Source: Phocaeicola vulgatus (GTDB taxonomy: Bacteria; Bacteroidota; Bacteroidia; Bacteroidales; Tannerellaceae). Taken from it: a stretch of 64,000 bases of DNA. The stretch is taken from positions 196,001 through 260,000 of the forward strand of contig CP091733.1 of the NCBI GenBank assembly GCA_022009975.1. The letters run 5' to 3'. Position 1 is the stretch's first letter; each line of letters starts with the position of its first letter. A program made the translations under genes and the position numbers. The notes beneath the pieces were generated by a model. The model worked only from the letters and a program-made list of their open reading frames with translations, searched no databases and had not been told where the DNA came from. Of this stretch, positions 28,201-40,089 are shown one piece after another.

Positions 28201-30832
28201 CTGAATGGCGAGGACGTTCCCAAAAGGCGGATCCGTCAGGGCTTAAAATGTTGACTTTCTCTTTGGATAAAGAATCGTATGAGATAGGAGAGAAGGCGAC
28301 AGCCATTATTCCGGCTTCTTCCGGAGGCCGTGCTTTGGTTTCAATAGAGAACGGAACTTCGGTGTTGAAACAGGAGTGGGTGGAAATAGCAGCCAAGAAA
28401 GATACAAAATATTCCTTCACGGTTTCCCCGGAAATGGCACCGAATGTCTATTTGCATATCAGCTTGTTGCAACCTCATGCGCAGACAATCAACGATATGC
28501 CTATTCGGATGTATGGAGTTGTTCCTGTTTATGTTTCCAACAAGCAGACGCAGTTGCGCCCCGTTATCCAAATGGAGGATGTCTTGCGCCCTGAAACGGA
28601 TGTCAATATTACTGTCCGTGAAGAATCCGGCAAGCCGATGACTTATACATTGGCGTTGGTGGATGAGGGATTATTGGACTTGACCAACTTCCAGACTCCA
28701 GACCCTTGGAATGAATTCTATTCCAAAGAGGCATTGGGAATCCGGACATGGGATATGTATGATGATGTGTTAGGTGCATTCTCCGGAAGATTCGCCTCCC
28801 TGTTCAGTATCGGTGGAGATGCTACATTAAAACCAGCGGATTCAAAGCGAATCGTTTCAAACCGGTTGTGAAATTCATCGGTCCTTTCCACTTGAACAAG
28901 GGAAGTAAAAAGACCCATACTCTTCAGTTGCCTATGTATGTGGGAGCTGTCCGCGCGATGCTTGTTGCCGGGGAAGAGGGAGCGTATGGATGTGCCGAAA
29001 AGAGTGCGAATGTCAGGAATCCGTTGATGTTGCTTTCTACCCTGCCGCGTGTGTTGAGTGTGGATGAAGAGATAGAGGTGCCGGTTAATATTTTCGCAAT
29101 GGAGAAAGAGTTGAGGAATGTCACGGTCTCTATGAAAGTCGAAGGCGCAGGTGTGAATATTGTCGGGTCTGATCAACGCAGTTTGTCATTTTCCGCACCG
29201 GGAGACCAGCTGACCTCTTTCCGTTTGAAGACAGGAGAAACGACGGGAAAGGTTGTCGTCCGCTTGTTTGCCAAAGGCAGTGGACATGAAGCGAAGGAAA
29301 CGATTGAGTTGGAGGTGAGGAATCCTAATCCGGTCGTGACAATCCGTCAAGAAAAGTGGATACTGAAGGGAGAAAAGGCATCATTAGAATATGGAATGGT
29401 TGGCAATCTCCTTAATAGCAAATTGCAGGTTGAAGTTTCAAACATTCCGGTATTGGATTTCAGCAGGCGTTATGACTACTTGTATAATTATCAACATTAC
29501 TGCACGGAACAGTTGGCATCGAAATCTTTACCATTGCTTTATATCCAACAAATGAAGGAATTGGACAAGAAAGAGACGCGTGCGGTTAAAGAGAATATAG
29601 AAGCGGGCATCCAGCAACTCTATTCACGCCAGTTGCCGAACGGAGGATTTGTCTATTGGCCGGGCAATGCGGTTGCTGATGAGTGGATAACTTCTTATGT
29701 CGGACTCTTCTTGGTCAAGGCAAAGGAGAAAGGATATGCAGTGCATGCAAATGTATTTGACAAATGGAAACGCTTCCAGCAGTTAGCCGCCCAATATTGG
29801 ACGATAAAAGAGGGGACGGATGCTAATATGGCCATTCAGTTGCAACAGCAACAAGCCTTTCGCCTGTACACTTTGGCCCTTGCTGAAAGTCCGGAATATG
29901 GAGCGATGAACCGTATGTATGAACAGGCTGGATTGTCAAAGCAAGCAGCTTATCTGTTGGCGGCTGCTTATGCTTCAATCGGGAAAAAGAAGAATGCTGA
30001 AGAACTGTTGTTCAAGGTTCGCCTGAAAGAAGAGGACCCTTGTATGGATGCAATTTATGGCACGGCGAATCGTGACAAGGCGATGTTGTTGGATACTTAT
30101 TTATTGATGGGTCGGAATGACGATGCTTTGAAATTGGCGAAGGAGCTTTCGGAGTCGTTGAGCAATGAAAACATATTTGACACACAATCTTCTGCTTTTG
30201 CGTTGATGGCTTTGGGTCAATTGGCGGAAAAGATGTCCGGCACATTGAAGTTTAGTTGGGCGATAGATGAGGAACGTCCGTCTAATGTGAGCACAACGAG
30301 AGCCGTGTACACGAAGGCCGTTGATATTGATTCGCAAGCCGGAACAGTTGAGGTGGTCAACAACGGGGAAGGAGCATTGAACGCAGCTGTAGTGACTTCG
30401 GCACAACTGCTTCGTGATACGCTTCCACCGATGTCAAACCAGATTTCTCTGCAAGTTAAATATGTGGACATGTCTGACAATGTAATAGATGTCTCCCGCA
30501 TAGCTCAAGGGACAGACTTCAAGGCAATCGTCACAATCACCAATTTGGATCCATATAAAGATTACACCCGTTTGGCTCTCACTCATATATTGCCTTCAGG
30601 TTGGGAGATTTATTCTGAACTTAAGAACGAACCGTTCACATATCAGGATATTCGTGACGATAGAGTATTGACCTACTTTGATCTCGGAAGCAGGAAAACC
30701 AAGCAGTTCACGGTGCGCTTGCAGGCAACTTATTTAGGTGAGTTCATCTTGCCGGCGATTCAATGCGAAGCCATGTATGACACATCCGTGATGGCTCGAA
30801 GCAAAGCTGGCAGGACAGCGGTTATGCCATAA
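25269..30832 (+). CDS. bacterial alpha-2-macroglobulin lipoprotein with thioester, four frame breaks
   Basis: A very large periplasm-facing lipoprotein (about 1,850 residues) that traps proteases, a partner of PBP1C in envelope defence (YfhM type). The signal ends SLMLYSCGGN (lipobox). A string of beta-sandwich macroglobulin domains follows, including the bait-region area and the typical KGFVYGERGVWRPGDTLHVS block. The thioester motif CTEQ is encoded at 29501-29512, in YNYQHYCTEQLASKSLPLLY, then the alpha-helical complement-like domain. Frame breaks at 25802-25805, 26979-26981, 27340-27342 and 28844-28846 are each mended by one added base in a homopolymer run. pbpC begins 4 bp after the stop. 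Confidence 0.9.
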
Positions 30833-30836
30833 TGAG

Positions 30837-33198
30837 ATGCGTAACATATATATAATGTATAAAGAATGGCCGGTTGCCAAGAAAGCACTTGTGTGGATAT
30901 TTGCTCTCTTGGCAACCGCCTATATGTTTTGTTTGCCTAACCCCATGTTCCATGTTCCGTACGCGACGGTTGTGACAGACCGTTCGGGCGAATTGTTGGG
31001 CGCACGAATAGCAGCCGACGGGCAATGGCGTTTCCCCCCGCGCAAGACAGTTCCGGAGAAGATAAAACAATCCCTGATTACTTTTGAGGATAAATGTTTC
31101 TATTACCATTGGGGCGTGAATCCGATTGCTTTGTTGCGGGCTTGCTATCAGAATTTGAAACATAGAGGAGTTGTGAGCGGAGGAAGCACATTGACTATGC
31201 AAACCATCCGCCTTTCACGAAATCAGCCACGTACGATTTCCGAAAAGATAAAAGAGGCAATATTGGCAACCCGTTTGGAGTTTAGGTATTCCAAAGAGGA
31301 AATATTGGCTTTGTATGTTTCTCATGCTCCATTTGGCGGAAATGTCGTAGGATTGGATGCGGCAGCTTGGAGATATTTTGGTCATGATGTGGAGGAATTG
31401 TCTTGGGCGGAATCTGCGACATTGGCAGTTTTGCCGAATGCCCCTTCAATGATTCATTTGTCCAAAGGAAGGAAGCAACTTGTCCAAAAACGAAATAGAT
31501 TGTTGGGGAAACTTCGGGACAGAGGAATTATTGATTCGGACACGTATGAATTGGCAATCAGCGAACCTTTGGCAAAAGAACCGCACAGTTTGCCCCAAAT
31601 AGCCCCGTGTTTGGTTGATTATTTCTATAAAAGGGAAAAGGGGAAATATACCCGTTCAACAATTGACGTTGGCATCCAGCAAAGGATAGAAAGTATCGTG
31701 GAACAGCGAAGCAGGGAGTTTAACCGGAGTAATATCCGGAATATGGCGGTTTTGGTTATTGATATTCCTTCCAACGAAGTAGTTGCTTATTGTGGCAATG
31801 TCCATTACAACACAAAGCAAGAAGGCAATCAGGTTGACATCATCCAAGCCCCACGAAGCACCGGAAGCGTGCTGAAACCATTTTTGTATGCGGCAATGTT
31901 GAAAGAAGGCAGCATTCTTCCACATACGTTATTGCCGGATGTTCCCATTAATATCAATGGTTTTACTCCTGAAAACTTCAATATGCAATACGAAGGAGCT
32001 GTTCCCGCATCAGAGGCTTTGGCGAGGTCTTTGAATATTCCATCTGTGAATATGCTGCGGAAATATGGAATTGCCAAATTCCAAAAGCTGTTGCAGCAAT
32101 GGGGCTTGCGCACATTGAACCGCCCGGCGACTTATTATGGACTTTCCTTAATATTAGGTGGAGGAGAAGCCACTCTTTGGGATGTGACGAATGCCTATAA
32201 GCGATTGGTGGAAAACATAGATCCATCTATGGCTTTGCGGAAATCGCAAGCCGAACTACAAATCACGGGAAATGTGCAGGGTTTGGAGAAAAAGGAATCG
32301 TTTTATGATTTGAAAGATAAAGGAGAAGAAGCGGCAGCTTGGGCAGGTGCATCTTGGTTGACACTTTCTGCTTTGTTGGAAGTGAATCGTCCGGAGGAGA
32401 TTGATTGGAAATCCATTTCTTCCATTCAGCGGGTGGCTTGGAAAACGGGAACAAGTTTTGGTTTCCGTGATGCTTGGTCTGTCGGTGTGACCCCTAAGTA
32501 CGCCGTTGGTGTTTGGGTCGGAAACGCTTCCGGTGAAGGCAAACCAGAATTGGTGGGCGCAAGAACAGCTGGACCGGTCATGTTTGATGTATTCAATGTT
32601 TTGCCCTATAGCCAAGAAGGTTTTAAAAGACCGGATGAGGGATTGGCGGAGGCTGAGGTTTGTAAACATTCCGGATATTTGAAAGGGCGTTATTGTGAAG
32701 AGGTGGACACAATGGATGTCCCGCTTGCCGCTTGGCATTCCGAGACTTGCCCATTCCATCATTGGGTTATGTTGACAGCGGATGAAAAGTATCGTGTGTA
32801 TGAAAATGCGCTCAAAGATGACAATTATATCCAGAAATCGTGGTTTGCTTTGCCTCCTGTCTGGGAATGGTACTATAAACAACATCATCCTGAATATAAA
32901 CCTCTTCCTCCTTTTAAAGGGCATAGCGATGAAGATTATCCAGTGATGCAGTTTATTTATCCAACGATGAATGCTGTCATTAAATTGCCAAAACAGATGG
33001 ACGGCAGTGAAGGTTTCCTCACGGCAGAGGTGGCACTTCGTGATTCTAAAACGACTTTGTTTTGGCATTTGGATGATGAGTATCTGATGGAAACGCAGTT
33101 TCCATAAAATATCATTGCAGCCCACGGAAGGAAAGCATTCTTTGACAGTGGTGGACAGTGAAGGAAATTCCGTTTCCACTACTTTTTATGTCCGGTGA
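30837..33198 (+). CDS. pbpC: penicillin-binding protein 1C, frame broken near the end
   Basis: Bifunctional peptidoglycan synthase: glycosyltransferase plus transpeptidase. One N-terminal membrane anchor (KALVWIFALLATAYMFCLP) is followed by the GT51 domain with the catalytic glutamate in TFEDKCFYYHWGVNP, and GGSTLTMQTIRL. The transpeptidase domain shows SVLK (STGSVLKPFLYA), SLN (ARSLNIPSVN) and KTG (AWKTGTSFGFRD). The C-terminal PBP1C-specific domain follows. The frame breaks near 33099-33103; removing one C lets it continue to a stop at 33196-33198, ending SVSTTFYVR. Start could be 30837 or 30855. Coupled to the upstream alpha-2-macroglobulin gene. Confidence 0.93.
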
Positions 33199-33216
33199 TG
33201 GCATATTTGACACACT

Positions 33217-33382
33217 TTAAAGGGGCTGCATCAAAACTTTCGTTTTAACACAGCCCCTTAAAGGTGTGTCAGAATTAGCAAAATGCAAGGCACTGAGGAT
33301 GAAACCGACAGGAGTTTACTGATGTAAATGACTGAGGTTGAATTCCCGAAAGTAACGCAGCAGTTTGCAATTATGACACACC
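33217..33382. repeat. MITE-like intergenic element, full copy 1, with GGGGCTG hairpin
   Basis: A strong hairpin (AAAGGGGCTG ... CAGCCCCTTAAA, 33217-33262) is joined to a 120-bp segment (33263-33382) with imperfect inverted ends: GGTGTGTCAGAATTAGCAAA and, inverted, GGTGTGTCATAATTGCAAA. About 94% identical to the copy at 45.5 kb. It lies between converging pbpC and trxA. Confidence 0.85.
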
Positions 33383-33416
33383 GCCCCGATTTGTTGGATA
33401 GAGTTATTCTTATTCC

Positions 33417-33731
33417 TTATAACATTGCTTCAATTTTCGCAACAAACTTATCTTTAGACGTAGCACCGACAATCTTGTCCACTGCTTTTCCGTCTTTGAT
33501 GAAAATAATAGTAGGAATATTGCGGACACCGAACTGTCCTACAACTTCGTCATTGCTGTCAACATCCATTTTGCCGATAATAACGCGTCCTTCATATTCG
33601 GCAGCTAACTCGTCAATAATAGGAGAAACCATGCGGCATGGTCCACACCATTCAGCCCAAAAGTCAAGAACCATTGGCTTTCCAGAGTTTGCTAACTCAT
33701 TGAAATTAGAGTCTGTAATTTGTAATGCCAT
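33417..33731 (-). CDS. trxA: thioredoxin
   Basis: A 104-residue cytoplasmic thiol-disulfide oxidoreductase. The active site is WAEWCGPCRM; the cis-proline loop is RNIPTIIFIK. Length and the absence of a signal peptide fit TrxA rather than a TlpA/ResA type. Single gene with its own promoter, upstream of which lies dnaE on the same strand. Confidence 0.96.
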   Translation of the reverse strand: MALQITDSNFNELANSGKPMVLDFWAEWCGPCRMVSPIIDELAAEYEGRVIIGKMDVDSNDEVVGQFGVRNIPTIIFIKDGKAVDKIVGATSKDKFVAKIEAML

Positions 33732-33773
33732 TTTATAAATCGTTTTAATGTTTAAGTTTCGTATTCAATAGCG

Positions 33774-33781
33774 CAAATGTA
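33774..33781 (-). promoter_or_regulatory. -7 box for trxA
   Basis: TACATTTG on the minus strand, 42 bp before the trxA start and just after the dnaE stop. Confidence 0.5.
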
Positions 33782-33796
33782 CGAAAAATATTTCTG

Positions 33797-36700
33797 TTAG
33801 TTGTTTATCTTGAAATCAAAACTACCGTTCTCTTTCAAGTAATCGATTAAAGACGAAGTCACCTTCAATCGCACATTGGACGAGAATAGATTCAGGGAAA
33901 TATTATGCGTGCCGTCCACCACTTTGAAATAGAGCAGTGTTTGCCCCGGATTGCTTTTGATCAATGTAGACAATTCATTTATGTTTGTTTCGTCCAAATC
34001 GTGAATTGGTACAGAAATACAAATGTTTTCTATCAAATTATTCATCTCATCTTGAAGCAATTTGATGGAATTGATTTGTATGTCGTAGAAATTGGTTTGA
34101 TTCCTATTCCTTTGTACCACTTTTGCATTAATCAGAAGATACATCCCGTTTCTGCCGTATTTGGCATAATCAAGATAATTCGGTCCGAAGAGGGGAATTT
34201 CCGCACTGCCCGAATAATCTTCTATTTTCAATATGCCGTATGGATTTCCGGTCTTTGTCGTGCCTTCCCTGAATCCGCTCACGATGCCGCCAGCCAAAAT
34301 CTCTCGGTCGAGTAATGCCTCTTTATTGTTGAATTCTATCATTCTCGTGTTGCAGACATAATCAAGAATAATCTTGAACTCGTCCAAAGGATGCGCAGAA
34401 AGATAGATGCCTATCAATTCTTTCTCTTTGTTCAGGCGTTCCAAGTCGCTCCAGCGTTCGGCTTGAGGTATTTCCGGTTTGGAAATGGCAACAAAGCAAT
34501 CGTCCCCAAAGAGGGAATTGACCGTGTTTGCTTTGTCCATTTGGTATTTATTCCCATAACGGACAAAGATGTCCAAGAATGTTTCTCCTTTGCCATTATC
34601 GACAAAGAACGATTCTCGTTGGATGCCGAAATTGTCCAAAGCTCCCGCTAAAGCCAATGATTCAATGTTCTTCTTGTTGCAGGAGGACAAATTAACACGT
34701 TCCACAAAATCGAAGATGTCTTTGTACTTTCCATTACGCTCCCTTTCTTCGATAATGTTTTGAACAGCCGATTCTCCAACGCCTTTAATGGCACCTAATC
34801 CGAAACGAATGTTCTTTTCTTTGTCTACACTGAACTTCAAGATGGATTCATTGACATCCGGTCCCAATACTTGGATGTGCATGGCCTTGCATTCGTCCAT
34901 GAATTTTGTAATATCTGAGATGTTGGACAAATTTCGGCTTAACACGGCAGCCATATATTCCGAAGGATAATTGGCTTTGAGATATGCAGTCTGATAAGCC
35001 ACCCAAGAATAGCAGGTCGCATGGCTCTTGTTGAAAGCATACGATGCGAACTTTTCCCAGTCAGCCCATATCTTATTGAGTGTCGCTTCTTGATAACCGT
35101 TCGCTTCTCCACCAGCTATGAACTTAGACTTGAGGTGGTTCATCTTTTCAATCAACTTTTTGCCCATAGCCTTACGGAGAGCATCACTTTCACCACGAGT
35201 GAAGTTTGCCAACAAGCGGGACAAAAGCATGACCTGCTCTTGATATACTGTAATGCCGTATGTGCCTTTTAGATAACGTTCCATGACTGGAATGTCATAC
35301 TTTATCTCCTCTTTCCCATGTTTTCTTGCAATGAAAGAGGGAATATAATCCATTGGTCCCGGACGATAAAGAGCGTTCATGGCAATCAAGTCTTCGAACT
35401 TGGAAGGTTGCAATTCCTTCAAGTATTTTTGCATTCCGGCAGACTCGAATTGGAATGTGCCGGTTGTCTTCCCGTCACAATATAGCTGATAAGTTGCCGG
35501 GTCTTCCAAACTGATATTGTCAATGTCCAATTCATGCCCGGTGGTCAGCCAGATGTTCTCTATTGCATCTTTAATGATGGATAGGGTTTTAAGACCGAGG
35601 AAGTCCATTTTTATCAAGCCCGTTTCTTCAATCACCGAACCTTCATATTGAGTAACCAACATTTCTTCCCCGGTGTCTTTATCTTTGGCGGTGCTGACAG
35701 GCACAACGTCCGAGATGTCGTATCGTCCGATGATGACACCACACGCATGCACTCCCGTGTTGCGGACATTTCCCTCCAACATTTGTGCATATTTAAGGTG
35801 TCACGCATCAAGGGGTCACGACCCGTCGCAGCCTCTTTTAGTTCCGGGACATATTCGATAGCATCCTTTAACTTGAACTTTTTCATGTCAGGAATCTTGT
35901 CTGGAACCAATTTTGCCAACCGGTTTGATTCGGCAAGAGGTAGCTTCTCAACGCGTGCAACATCCTTGATGGCGGATTTGGTAGCCATTGTTCCGTATGT
36001 GATGATATGTGCTACACGTTCTGCTCCATATTTCTCCGTCACCCAACGCAAAACTTCCCCTCTGCCATCATCATCAAAGTCCGTATCAATATCGGGCAAT
36101 GAAATACGGTCCGGATTCAAGAAACGCTCAAACAGCAAGTCGTATTTGATTGGGTCAATCTTTGTAATTCCCAAACAATAGGCAACAGCAGAACCGGCAG
36201 CCGATCCACGTCCAGGTCCCACGGAAACGCCTAATTCTTCACGGGCTGCACGGATGAAGTCTTGCACGATTAAGAAATATCCGGGGAAACCCATTGTCTT
36301 CATGATGTGCAATTCAAATTGGAGTCGTTCTGCCACTTCTTCCGACAACGGTTCTCCGTATCGCTCTTTCGCTCCTTCATACGTGATTTCGCCAAATAGT
36401 CCGCCTCTAACTTGATTCGGTATAGTTTGTCGTATCCGCCTAACTTTTTGATTTTGGCTTCAGCGTCTGCTTGGCTTAAAACCACATTCCCGTTTTCATC
36501 TTGCGTGAACTCATCGAATATGTCTTTTTCAGTGAATTTCTTGCGATACTCCTCTTCCGTCCCAAAATCAGTTGGAATATTGAAAGTAGGCATGATCGGA
36601 CCGCTATCAATGCTATAGAATTCTACTTTGTCGGCAATCTCCAACGTGTTGCTCAATGCTTCAGGAATATCCGAGAAAATTTGATTCATTTCCGCTGTCG

Positions 36701-37595
36701 TCTTCAACCACTCCTGTTTGGTATATCGCATTCGGTTCGGATCGTTCAAATCTTTTCCTGTGCTCAAACAAATCAATCGGTCATGCGCATCGGCATCTTC
36801 TTCGTTGACAAAATGGACATCGTTGGTTGCTATCAGCTTGATGTTATGTTTGTAGGCTAATTCGACGAGAACTTTATTGACTTCCACTTGATGCTCATAG
36901 ACAGTTTGGTCTGCGTCCGGACGATGAGTCTCGTGTCGCTGCATTTCCAAATAGTAGTCGTCACCCATTAGATTCTTGAACCATAAAATAGCCTCCTCTG
37001 CCTCTTGGATGCTTCCTTTCATTATTTTCTGAGGAATCTCACCTCCTAAGCAAGCCGAGCAGACAATCAATCCTTCGTGATGCTGTTCCAATAATTCTTT
37101 GTCGATGCGGGGACGTCCATAGAAACCATCTGTCCAAGAAAGGGAGACAATCTTTATCAGATTCTTGTATCCTTGCATATTCTTGGCCAATACAATCAAG
37201 TGCCATCCGCTTCGGTCCTCTTTCGTCTCGCGTTTGTGTCGATGATTCCTGGCGCAATAGCATTCGCATCCGATAATAGGTTTGAATAAATTTCCTTTTG
37301 CCTCATTCAACTGCTTGGACAATTCCTCTTTGCGGAGGCTGTTTTCTGCAGAAGGTTCGGCAGTTTCAAGCGTTTTCAGCTCTTTTTGCAAATCTTTGAT
37401 TGCTCCTTGGACTTTGCCATTCTTTTTGTTGACTTTATTGAAGAATTCCTTTATGCCGAACATATTGCCGTGGTCGGTCACAGCAATCGCACGCATGCCA
37501 TCATTGTACGCTTTGTCGATAAGCGAATCAATGGGAGCTTGTCCGTCGAGTAAGGAATATTGTGTATGTACATGCAAATGGATAAATGGTTTCAT
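33797..37595 (-). CDS. dnaE: DNA polymerase III subunit alpha, two frame breaks
   Basis: The replicative polymerase. About 1,266 residues in order: PHP domain (FIHLHVHTQYSLLDGQAP, VTDHGNMFG), polymerase core with GPGRGSAAGS and the catalytic aspartates in LPDIDTDFDDDGRGEV, fingers and beta-binding region, helix-hairpin-helix, and an OB domain near the C-terminus (EILAGGIVSGFREGTTKTGN). The three parts lie in three frames; breaks at about 36390-36393 and 35792-35794 are each mended by one added base, giving LSEEVAERLQFELHIM and YAQMLEGNVRNTGVHACG in register. Because dnaE is essential, this is strong evidence that the breaks are sequence errors. Confidence 0.97.
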
Positions 37596-37732
37596 CTTCT
37601 TTCCTGTTTCTTTTTGTGGGTAAAAATACGCTTATTTTATCTGTTAAGCAAAAAAAGGAGATTTAAGATAGTATAATTTTAGAACTTGCATTTCTCATGA
37701 AATATATCTTATTTTGTGGAAAAGAACAGATA

Positions 37733-38422
37733 ATGGAAGATAATATAGAGAAAAAACGGATATTGCAGGTGACAGCTGACGGAAGTCATACTTTGTATTT
37801 GCCTGATATGAATGAACATTATCATTCTGTGAATGGAGCGGTACAGGAATCTGAACATATCTTTATTAATGCAGGATTCAAACAGATTGAAAAAGAGGAA
37901 ATCCATTTGTTGGAGATTGGTTTCGGAACCGGTTTGAATGCTCTTCTGACTTTGAAAGAGGTGATGGAAAGCGCAGTCAAACGAAATGTAATATATCATT
38001 CGGTTGAACTATATCCTTTGGACTTGTCTGTCGTGGAGCAGTTGAATTATGGAGAAAGGGTTTGGAAAGAACATGAAGATTTCTTCTTGAAGCTTCATCA
38101 AGCTCCTTGGGATACTTATGAGAAAATCACCCCGCAGTTTACTTTATATAAAATTAAAGGCGATAGCAACCATTGTGAATTGCCGCAACATATAGATTTG
38201 ATCTATTTTGACGCTTTTGCTCCGGAAAAACAACCAGAAATGTGGAGCCAAGATATTTTCAATAAACTATATGAACATGCCAATGATAACGCTATCATTA
38301 TGACCTATTGTGCAAAGGGTGTTGTTCGGAGAAGCATGCAAGCTGCCGGCTTTTTGATGGAACGTTTGCCCGGTCCTCCAGGGAAAAGACATATTTTAAG
38401 AGGGAGAAAGCAGGAGATTTGA
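37733..38422 (+). CDS. mnmD: tRNA 5-methylaminomethyl-2-thiouridine methyltransferase, MnmD-like
   Basis: A SAM-dependent methyltransferase that finishes the mnm5 modification of the wobble uridine in some tRNAs, here without the fused MnmC oxidase domain. I start at 37733 (MEDNIEKKRILQVTADGS); an upstream ATG at 37697 is less likely. SAM-binding motif LEIGFGTGLNALLTL, the LIYFDAFAPEKQPEMWS catalytic block and the C-terminal GPPGKRHILRG are all present. 229 residues. The window also holds mnmA, which makes the 2-thio group on the same base. Confidence 0.88.
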   Translation: MEDNIEKKRILQVTADGSHTLYLPDMNEHYHSVNGAVQESEHIFINAGFKQIEKEEIHLLEIGFGTGLNALLTLKEVMESAVKRNVIYHSVELYPLDLSVVEQLNYGERVWKEHEDFFLKLHQAPWDTYEKITPQFTLYKIKGDSNHCELPQHIDLIYFDAFAPEKQPEMWSQDIFNKLYEHANDNAIIMTYCAKGVVRRSMQAAGFLMERLPGPPGKRHILRGRKQEI

Positions 38423-38595
38423 TGCGGGACGCCGCCAATACTTCCACGAAGCTTCATTTGCATCCTCATATCATTGAGTTATTCCCTTGTATCATAAGCC
38501 AGTATATTCTTTTTCCACACCTACCGGCATCTGGATATAAACAGGATGATAATGTGTTGTCCTATGTTTTTGAGCTTTGCATCCTACATTTTTTG

Positions 38596-38683
38596 TTTTT
38601 CACCTAGGTGATAAGTGTTTTTCACCTAGGTGATAAGTGTTTTTCACCTAGATGATAAATGCTTTTCACCTAGATGATAAGCT
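38596..38683. repeat. 22-bp palindromic tandem array A2, four units
   Basis: Four contiguous 22-bp units at 38596, 38618, 38640 and 38662; dyad TTTTCACCTAGGTGATAA plus a GTGT- or GCTT-like linker. Same unit length and core as A1. It lies between converging mnmD and the CBM9-like gene; the rest of the 38423-38730 gap is A/T-rich with no gene. Confidence 0.9.
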
Positions 38684-38730
38684 TTAAATTAAATCAGTTT
38701 CGCCTTTTTCCCTTATGATATTTACTTGAA

Positions 38731-39324
38731 TCAAAAATAGATATCACCAAAGAATTTAGGACAATGGAAATTAGGATGAGGCAAATCAATCGGGTTCCAA
38801 CTTACAAAGTGGGGATATTCTGTATCATCTGCACATTTGTAGAAATTTCCCTTAATCTTTTCCGGCAAATGAGTAGGATTTAAGCCCATCACTTCAAATG
38901 GAATGGAGACCAATAATTCCCATTCGTAAATACCTTTCTTTTCTTCGAAGGTATTTTCCTCCAAGGATGAATATCTGCGTATAGATTTATATTCTGCCGC
39001 AGTCAAGGAAGTTTTTTGATCACGGGAAATTCTTCTTGCTGCGTCGCAAGCTCCAATACAATTGAATTCAAAGTTCATGTATTCTTCGTCACCACAGCGT
39101 TGCATGAAGAATTCAACACAGCTGTCCAAATGGACATCAGAATCATCCTTGTCAAAAACAGCCTTTAAAGATAAACCTTTTACAAAATAACGGATGTAAA
39201 GAGATTTCTCCGAGCGGATGATGTCAAAAGCAACGATGGGTTTATAAGGAAACTCTTTCCAATCGACCACATCAATATACTCACGTTGCGCTTTTGTTTC
39301 CATCATCAAGCTAACGGTTGACAT
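38731..39324 (-). CDS. carbohydrate-binding family 9-like protein
   Basis: A 197-residue protein that is almost wholly a CBM9-like beta-sandwich (DUF with similarity to xylanase CBM9). Typical pieces are AFDIIRSEKSLYIRYFVKG, VHLDSCVEFFMQ, YMNFEFNCIGACDAAR and the end WNPIDLPHPNFHCPKFFGDI. No signal peptide is visible, so it may be cytoplasmic. Start could be the first ATG or the double Met at residues 7-8. It is the last gene of the sulfatase-LysE-CBM9 run. Ligand unknown. Confidence 0.8.
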   Translation of the reverse strand: MSTVSLMMETKAQREYIDVVDWKEFPYKPIVAFDIIRSEKSLYIRYFVKGLSLKAVFDKDDSDVHLDSCVEFFMQRCGDEEYMNFEFNCIGACDAARRISRDQKTSLTAAEYKSIRRYSSLEENTFEEKKGIYEWELLVSIPFEVMGLNPTHLPEKIKGNFYKCADDTEYPHFVSWNPIDLPHPNFHCPKFFGDIYF

Positions 39325-39394
39325 GTCTAAATCGTCTAATCCTTGTATAAAGGGAACTTTTTAACTTTTTTTCATTTTTCTTATATTTTGTTAT

Positions 39395-40018
39395 TCAATT
39401 CAAAAAGACCATCAGGAAGCCTATGATAGAAACAATCATAATAACACTTCCTACGATTTTGTTCATCAGCCAAATGCCTCTCACATTAAACCAACGCCTC
39501 AACTTTGAAATGAAATAGGTAATGAGAAACCACCATACGATAGCTCCGATGCCTATTCCTCCAATGCCTGCCAAAATCATCCAGACAGAATGTTCCGGCA
39601 ATACAAATCCAAAACGAGCAAACAATCCTATGTACAACAATACAATTAACATATTGCTGAAGGTGAAGAGAAAAGCGGTGATGAAATCTTGTGTAAATGA
39701 TAGCTTTTTCTCTTTTCGCTTTCGTAGATTACGAACCGGATTGCTTCGGAATAGATAGACTCCAAACAAGGCAAGCACGATACTTCCCAACAGTTGGAGT
39801 GGACGTTGATTGGCTTCGACAAAGCTTACAACCATTCCCATGCACAGACAAGTAAGTGCCGCATAAATGATGTCTGACAATGCTGCCCCTAATCCTGTTA
39901 TAAAACCATGCCATCTGCCTTTGCTGAGTGTGCGTTGTATGCACAGCATCCCAATGGGTCCCATGGGAGCCGATACTAAAACCCCAATTAAAAAGCCTTT
40001 ACTTACCAATCCAAGCAT
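39395..40018 (-). CDS. LysE/RhtB family exporter
   Basis: A 207-residue inner-membrane protein with about six hydrophobic segments. The N-terminus FLIGVLVSAPMGPIGMLCIQ holds the LysE family signature PMGPI, and KGRWHGFITGLGAALSDIIY follows, also typical. The family exports amino acids or related small molecules. Neighbours give no hint about the substrate. 71 bp separate it from the sulfatase and 70 bp from the CBM9-like gene, so co-transcription is possible but not certain. Confidence 0.88.
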   Translation of the reverse strand: MLGLVSKGFLIGVLVSAPMGPIGMLCIQRTLSKGRWHGFITGLGAALSDIIYAALTCLCMGMVVSFVEANQRPLQLLGSIVLALFGVYLFRSNPVRNLRKRKEKKLSFTQDFITAFLFTFSNMLIVLLYIGLFARFGFVLPEHSVWMILAGIGGIGIGAIVWWFLITYFISKLRRWFNVRGIWLMNKIVGSVIMIVSIIGFLMVFLN

Positions 40019-40089
40019 TTAACTAACTTTCCATTCTTACTTCGTGTGCAAAGATACGTCCTTAAGCTGATAAAATTTGCTAAAACGTA

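Noticed and set aside
32256..33179. 307-codon frame opposite pbpC
   Set aside because: Antisense shadow of the PBP1C C-terminal domain.
35632..37595. Split DNA polymerase alpha as in intein-split or trans-spliced DnaE
   Set aside because: No intein motifs at the junctions; one added base at each break restores the usual sequence.
38308..38607. 99-codon frame after mnmD
   Set aside because: Overlaps the mnmD end in another frame and runs into the repeat array; no recognisable protein.
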